A program made the translations under genes and the position numbers. From Pseudanabaena sp. (GTDB lineage Bacteria > Cyanobacteriota > Cyanobacteriia > Pseudanabaenales > Pseudanabaenaceae), in contig QBMK01000007.1 in NCBI GenBank assembly GCA_003249035.1, positions 95,248-159,247 of the forward strand: DNA of 64,000 nucleotides, in the 5' to 3' direction. Position 1 is the first letter of the stretch. Each line of letters opens with the position of its first letter. Positions 62,151 through 64,000 of the stretch are shown here, piece after piece. The notes under the pieces are model-generated. The model saw only the letters and a list, made by a program, of their open reading frames with translations, had not been told where the DNA came from and ran no database searches.

Positions 62151-63156
62151 AACGTGAGTTCGACGGAGTAGACAAAAGCAAAAGAAAAGCTGAGATTAGG
62201 TTTGAAGAACTAAAAACCTCAGCAATATGGACAATATCGTATCGCACTTAGATATCACCCGAATCTTCTGTGAAGTGGATGATTTTTGCCAAAGTTTTGA
62301 AAAGCACTGGCAAGAACAACCAATTTTGCCGTCAATGCTCGGAGAAAGGAAAAGTCGTTCAAGAATGAGGCTGCGTGAAGTGATGACCATCGAGATCGCC
62401 TTTCATGGCTCAGGATACAAAACCTTCAAAGACTTCTATACCCTAACCGTAATACCATTTTGGCGGAAAGCTTTTCCCCACTTGGTAAGCTACACCCGCT
62501 TTGTCGATCTGAGGCACTGGACAATGATGTTGTTCTGTTGCTTTCTGCATACGCGCATAGGAGAAGTGACAGGTATATCAATCATCGACTCCACGCCGAT
62601 CAATGTCTGTGTAACATGCCGCCCCCATGCCCATAAAGTATTCAAAGGTATGGTCAATTGGGGCAAAAACTCAGTCGGATGGCACTTTGGCTTCAAGCTA
62701 CATTTGATTATCAATTACAAAGGAGAATTGCTTGCTTTCAAACTCACACCAGCCAATGTTGATGACCGACAAACCAGTGTCTGAGATGGCTTAAGACCTC
62801 TTTGGTCAATTGTTTGGCGACCGTAGTTATATCTCCCAAAAGTAGTTTGAGAAGCTCTATGAACAAGGTTTGCTACTGATTACCAAGCGCAAGAAAAATA
62901 TGAAAAAATGTCTTGTCAAGTTGATTGATAAGATTTTGCTGCGTAAGTGAGCAATTATTGAGTCCGTCAATGACCAACTCAAAAACATTTCTCAGATTGA
63001 GAATTCAAGACATCGCAGCTTTTTCAATTTCCTCGTTAACCTTCTCGCTGGGTTAGTTGCTTATACCTATCACGAGACTAAACCTGCTTTAGATCTTCTC
63101 TTCAAAGGTCTGCCTGCTCTTCTTCCTGCCATCTTTTAGTTCGTCGAACTCACGTT
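62151..63156 (+). mobile_element. IS982-family insertion sequence, decayed
   Basis: About 1006 bp bounded by the inverted repeats aacgtgagttcgacg (62151) and cgtcgaactcacgtt (ending 63156). Length and ends fit IS982. No target-site duplication is evident: the left flank is intergenic DNA and the right flank is inside an MscS gene. Confidence 0.85.
62227..63139 (+). pseudogene. IS982 transposase gene, inactivated
   Basis: The 185-codon first part (MDNIVSHLDITRIFCEVDDF; IIDSTPINVCVT) ends at TGA near 62784 with a shift of frame. The remainder in another frame continues DLFGQLFGDRSYISQK and [19 protein letters not shown], ending with LPALLPAIF, but contains three further stops (62792, 62846, 62948 region). 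The DDE motif region is intact in the first half. Inactive. Confidence 0.85.
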
Positions 63157-63658
63157 GGTTTTAATTCCCCGGCATTCCAAGGTATTTCTGTTTTTCTCGG
63201 TCTTCTTTTATCCCTTGGTTCTACTTCGGCGATCGCCAATGTAATTGGAGGAATTATTCTTATCTACGCCCGTGCCTTTCGGATCGGAGATTACATTCAA
63301 ATAGGAGATGTAATTGGCGATCTAATTGGAAAAAACTTCTTAGTCATTCGCATTTGCACTCCGACTAATAAAATCATTACTATTCCTAACTCATCTTTAT
63401 TAAGTAGTAATGTGATTAACTTTAGTATCTCGTCGCGGGAGTTAGACTGACCAACCCAATTTGATGGTGATAATTTATTCAGAACTCCATCAAAATATTC
63501 AAGACAAGTGTAATGAAGTTGGAATTGAGATTCTGTCTCCCAATTACACCTCCCTACGAGATGGGAATACAACAACCATTCCAGAAAATTATTTACCTTC
63601 GGATTATGTTGCGCCTCCCTTTCGCGTTCAATCTTCAGACAATCAAGAAAACAACACA
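63157..63658 (+). pseudogene. MscS-family mechanosensitive channel gene, truncated and deleted
   Basis: The first 98 codons from 63157 encode PAFQGISVFLGLLLSLG, then ANVIGGIILIYARAFRIGDY and IPNSSLLSSNVINFSISSREL, the MscS pore helix and beta domain, ending at TGA 63448. The C-terminal part resumes in another frame at 63461 (MVIIYSELHQNIQDKCNEVG). About 65 codons seem to be missing between the two parts. The 5' end is cut by IS982 and the 3' end by the next insertion at about 63658. Confidence 0.8.
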
Positions 63659-64000
63659 TTTAGGACTTACGCAACGCGCAAAAAGAGGTAAAAAAGAAGA
63701 AGAGTTAGGCAAAGCCAAATGTCAAAGAAATTTAGCACCTTAGACTATTGCCAGTATCTACTGAGTAGCCAGATAAACTATACGATCACAAACTTAGCTG
63801 AACACATAGAGGGATACAGTCACGACCAAATCAACCGATACATGAGAGGACAAAAACTGACCCCAAGGATACTCTGGCAAAACGTAGAACCAACTATCGT
63901 TACCGATGAAGCCAAGTACATGTACATGTTGTTTGATGACACAGTGTTAGACAAACGTCATGCTAAGCAGATTGAGATGGCACAAAGACAATACAGTGGT
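63658..64000 (+). mobile_element. Left end of an IS701-type insertion sequence
   Basis: The MscS fragment breaks off at about 63658 where tttaggacttacgca, a typical IS-end sequence, begins. A transposase gene starts 60 bp further on. The right end lies outside the window. Confidence 0.65.
63719..64000 (+). CDS. IS701-family transposase, N-terminal part (cut by right window edge)
   Basis: From ATG 63719 the frame stays open for 94 codons to the edge: MSKKFSTLDYCQYLLSSQI, YSHDQINRYMRGQKLT, then AKYMYMLFDDTVLDKRHAK. The VTDEAKYMYMLFDDTVLDK segment contains the first catalytic Asp of the DDE triad. Intact as far as visible, so the insertion may be recent. Confidence 0.85.
   Translation, partial: MSKKFSTLDYCQYLLSSQINYTITNLAEHIEGYSHDQINRYMRGQKLTPRILWQNVEPTIVTDEAKYMYMLFDDTVLDKRHAKQIEMAQRQYSG

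Noticed and set aside
63513..63743. 76-codon frame over the MscS remnant
   Set aside because: It is a shadow of the MscS C-terminal frame and runs across the IS junction.

Overview
The window is chromosomal DNA of a cyanobacterium. Direct evidence: the HIP1 octamer gcgatcgc occurs throughout, and the genes include psbQ, a class C flavodiiron protein, a tocopherol pathway, a DUF2839 protein, a ComFB-family protein, a CRY-DASH-type flavoprotein and a Slr1796-like photosystem I factor. Moderate GC, compact genes and many intergenic hairpins suggest a Pseudanabaena-like lineage; the genus is my inference. No rRNA, tRNA or CRISPR array was seen.

Layout. 1-7.4 kb: end of a SNF2 helicase, peptide deformylase with an overlapping DUF2237 gene, a SOUL-family protein, an aldo/keto reductase, a glycosyltransferase and a geranylgeranyl-reductase-like flavoprotein. 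7.5-13.1 kb: accessory-looking stretch with two tandem paralogous unknown genes, a 1-kb AT-rich spacer, a STAND (NB-ARC) ATPase lacking the usual WD40 tail, a MITE-like element and an epimerase. 13.8-28.2 kb: Ski2-like helicase, thioredoxin-fold protein, comFB, GH57 enzyme, DUF192 lipoprotein, FtsL-like protein, glmS, a GST, a Tat-type amine oxidase and a flavodiiron protein with a degenerate metal site. 28.3-37 kb: a CHASE2 adenylate cyclase, a 1716-residue TamB-like protein and an orphan RppA-like response regulator.

37.3-41.4 kb: a compact tocopherol (vitamin E) locus. A methyltransferase (vte4) and homogentisate phytyltransferase run rightward and converge, with overlapping stop codons, on leftward tocopherol cyclase and HPPD. 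Together they cover homogentisate formation, prenylation, cyclisation and final methylation; the MPBQ methyltransferase is not here. 41.6-44.9 kb: four leftward genes (CDP-alcohol phosphotransferase, CDP-DAG synthase, PlsC-like acyltransferase, methyltransferase) resembling the E. coli ynbABC theme, probably an auxiliary phospholipid pathway. 45-62 kb: unknowns, a graveyard of toxin-antitoxin and transposase fragments, cysteine desulfurase, psbQ, an M16 pseudo-peptidase, an HD-domain protein, a thioredoxin-like ferredoxin, the PSI factor, folE, an SDR, a peroxiredoxin, ispD, an ABC permease and CRY-DASH. 62.1-64 kb: a decayed IS982 element, an MscS channel gene broken by it, and the start of an IS701-type transposase at the right edge.

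The most unusual feature is the intergenic DNA. About twenty hairpins, many perfect over 18-25 bp with 3-5 nt loops and mutually unrelated arms, sit between genes. In addition there are three near-identical 102-103 bp two-hairpin elements, a nested TATAGCAAT palindrome family, a 130-bp MITE-like element and a roughly 150-bp inverted-repeat element.
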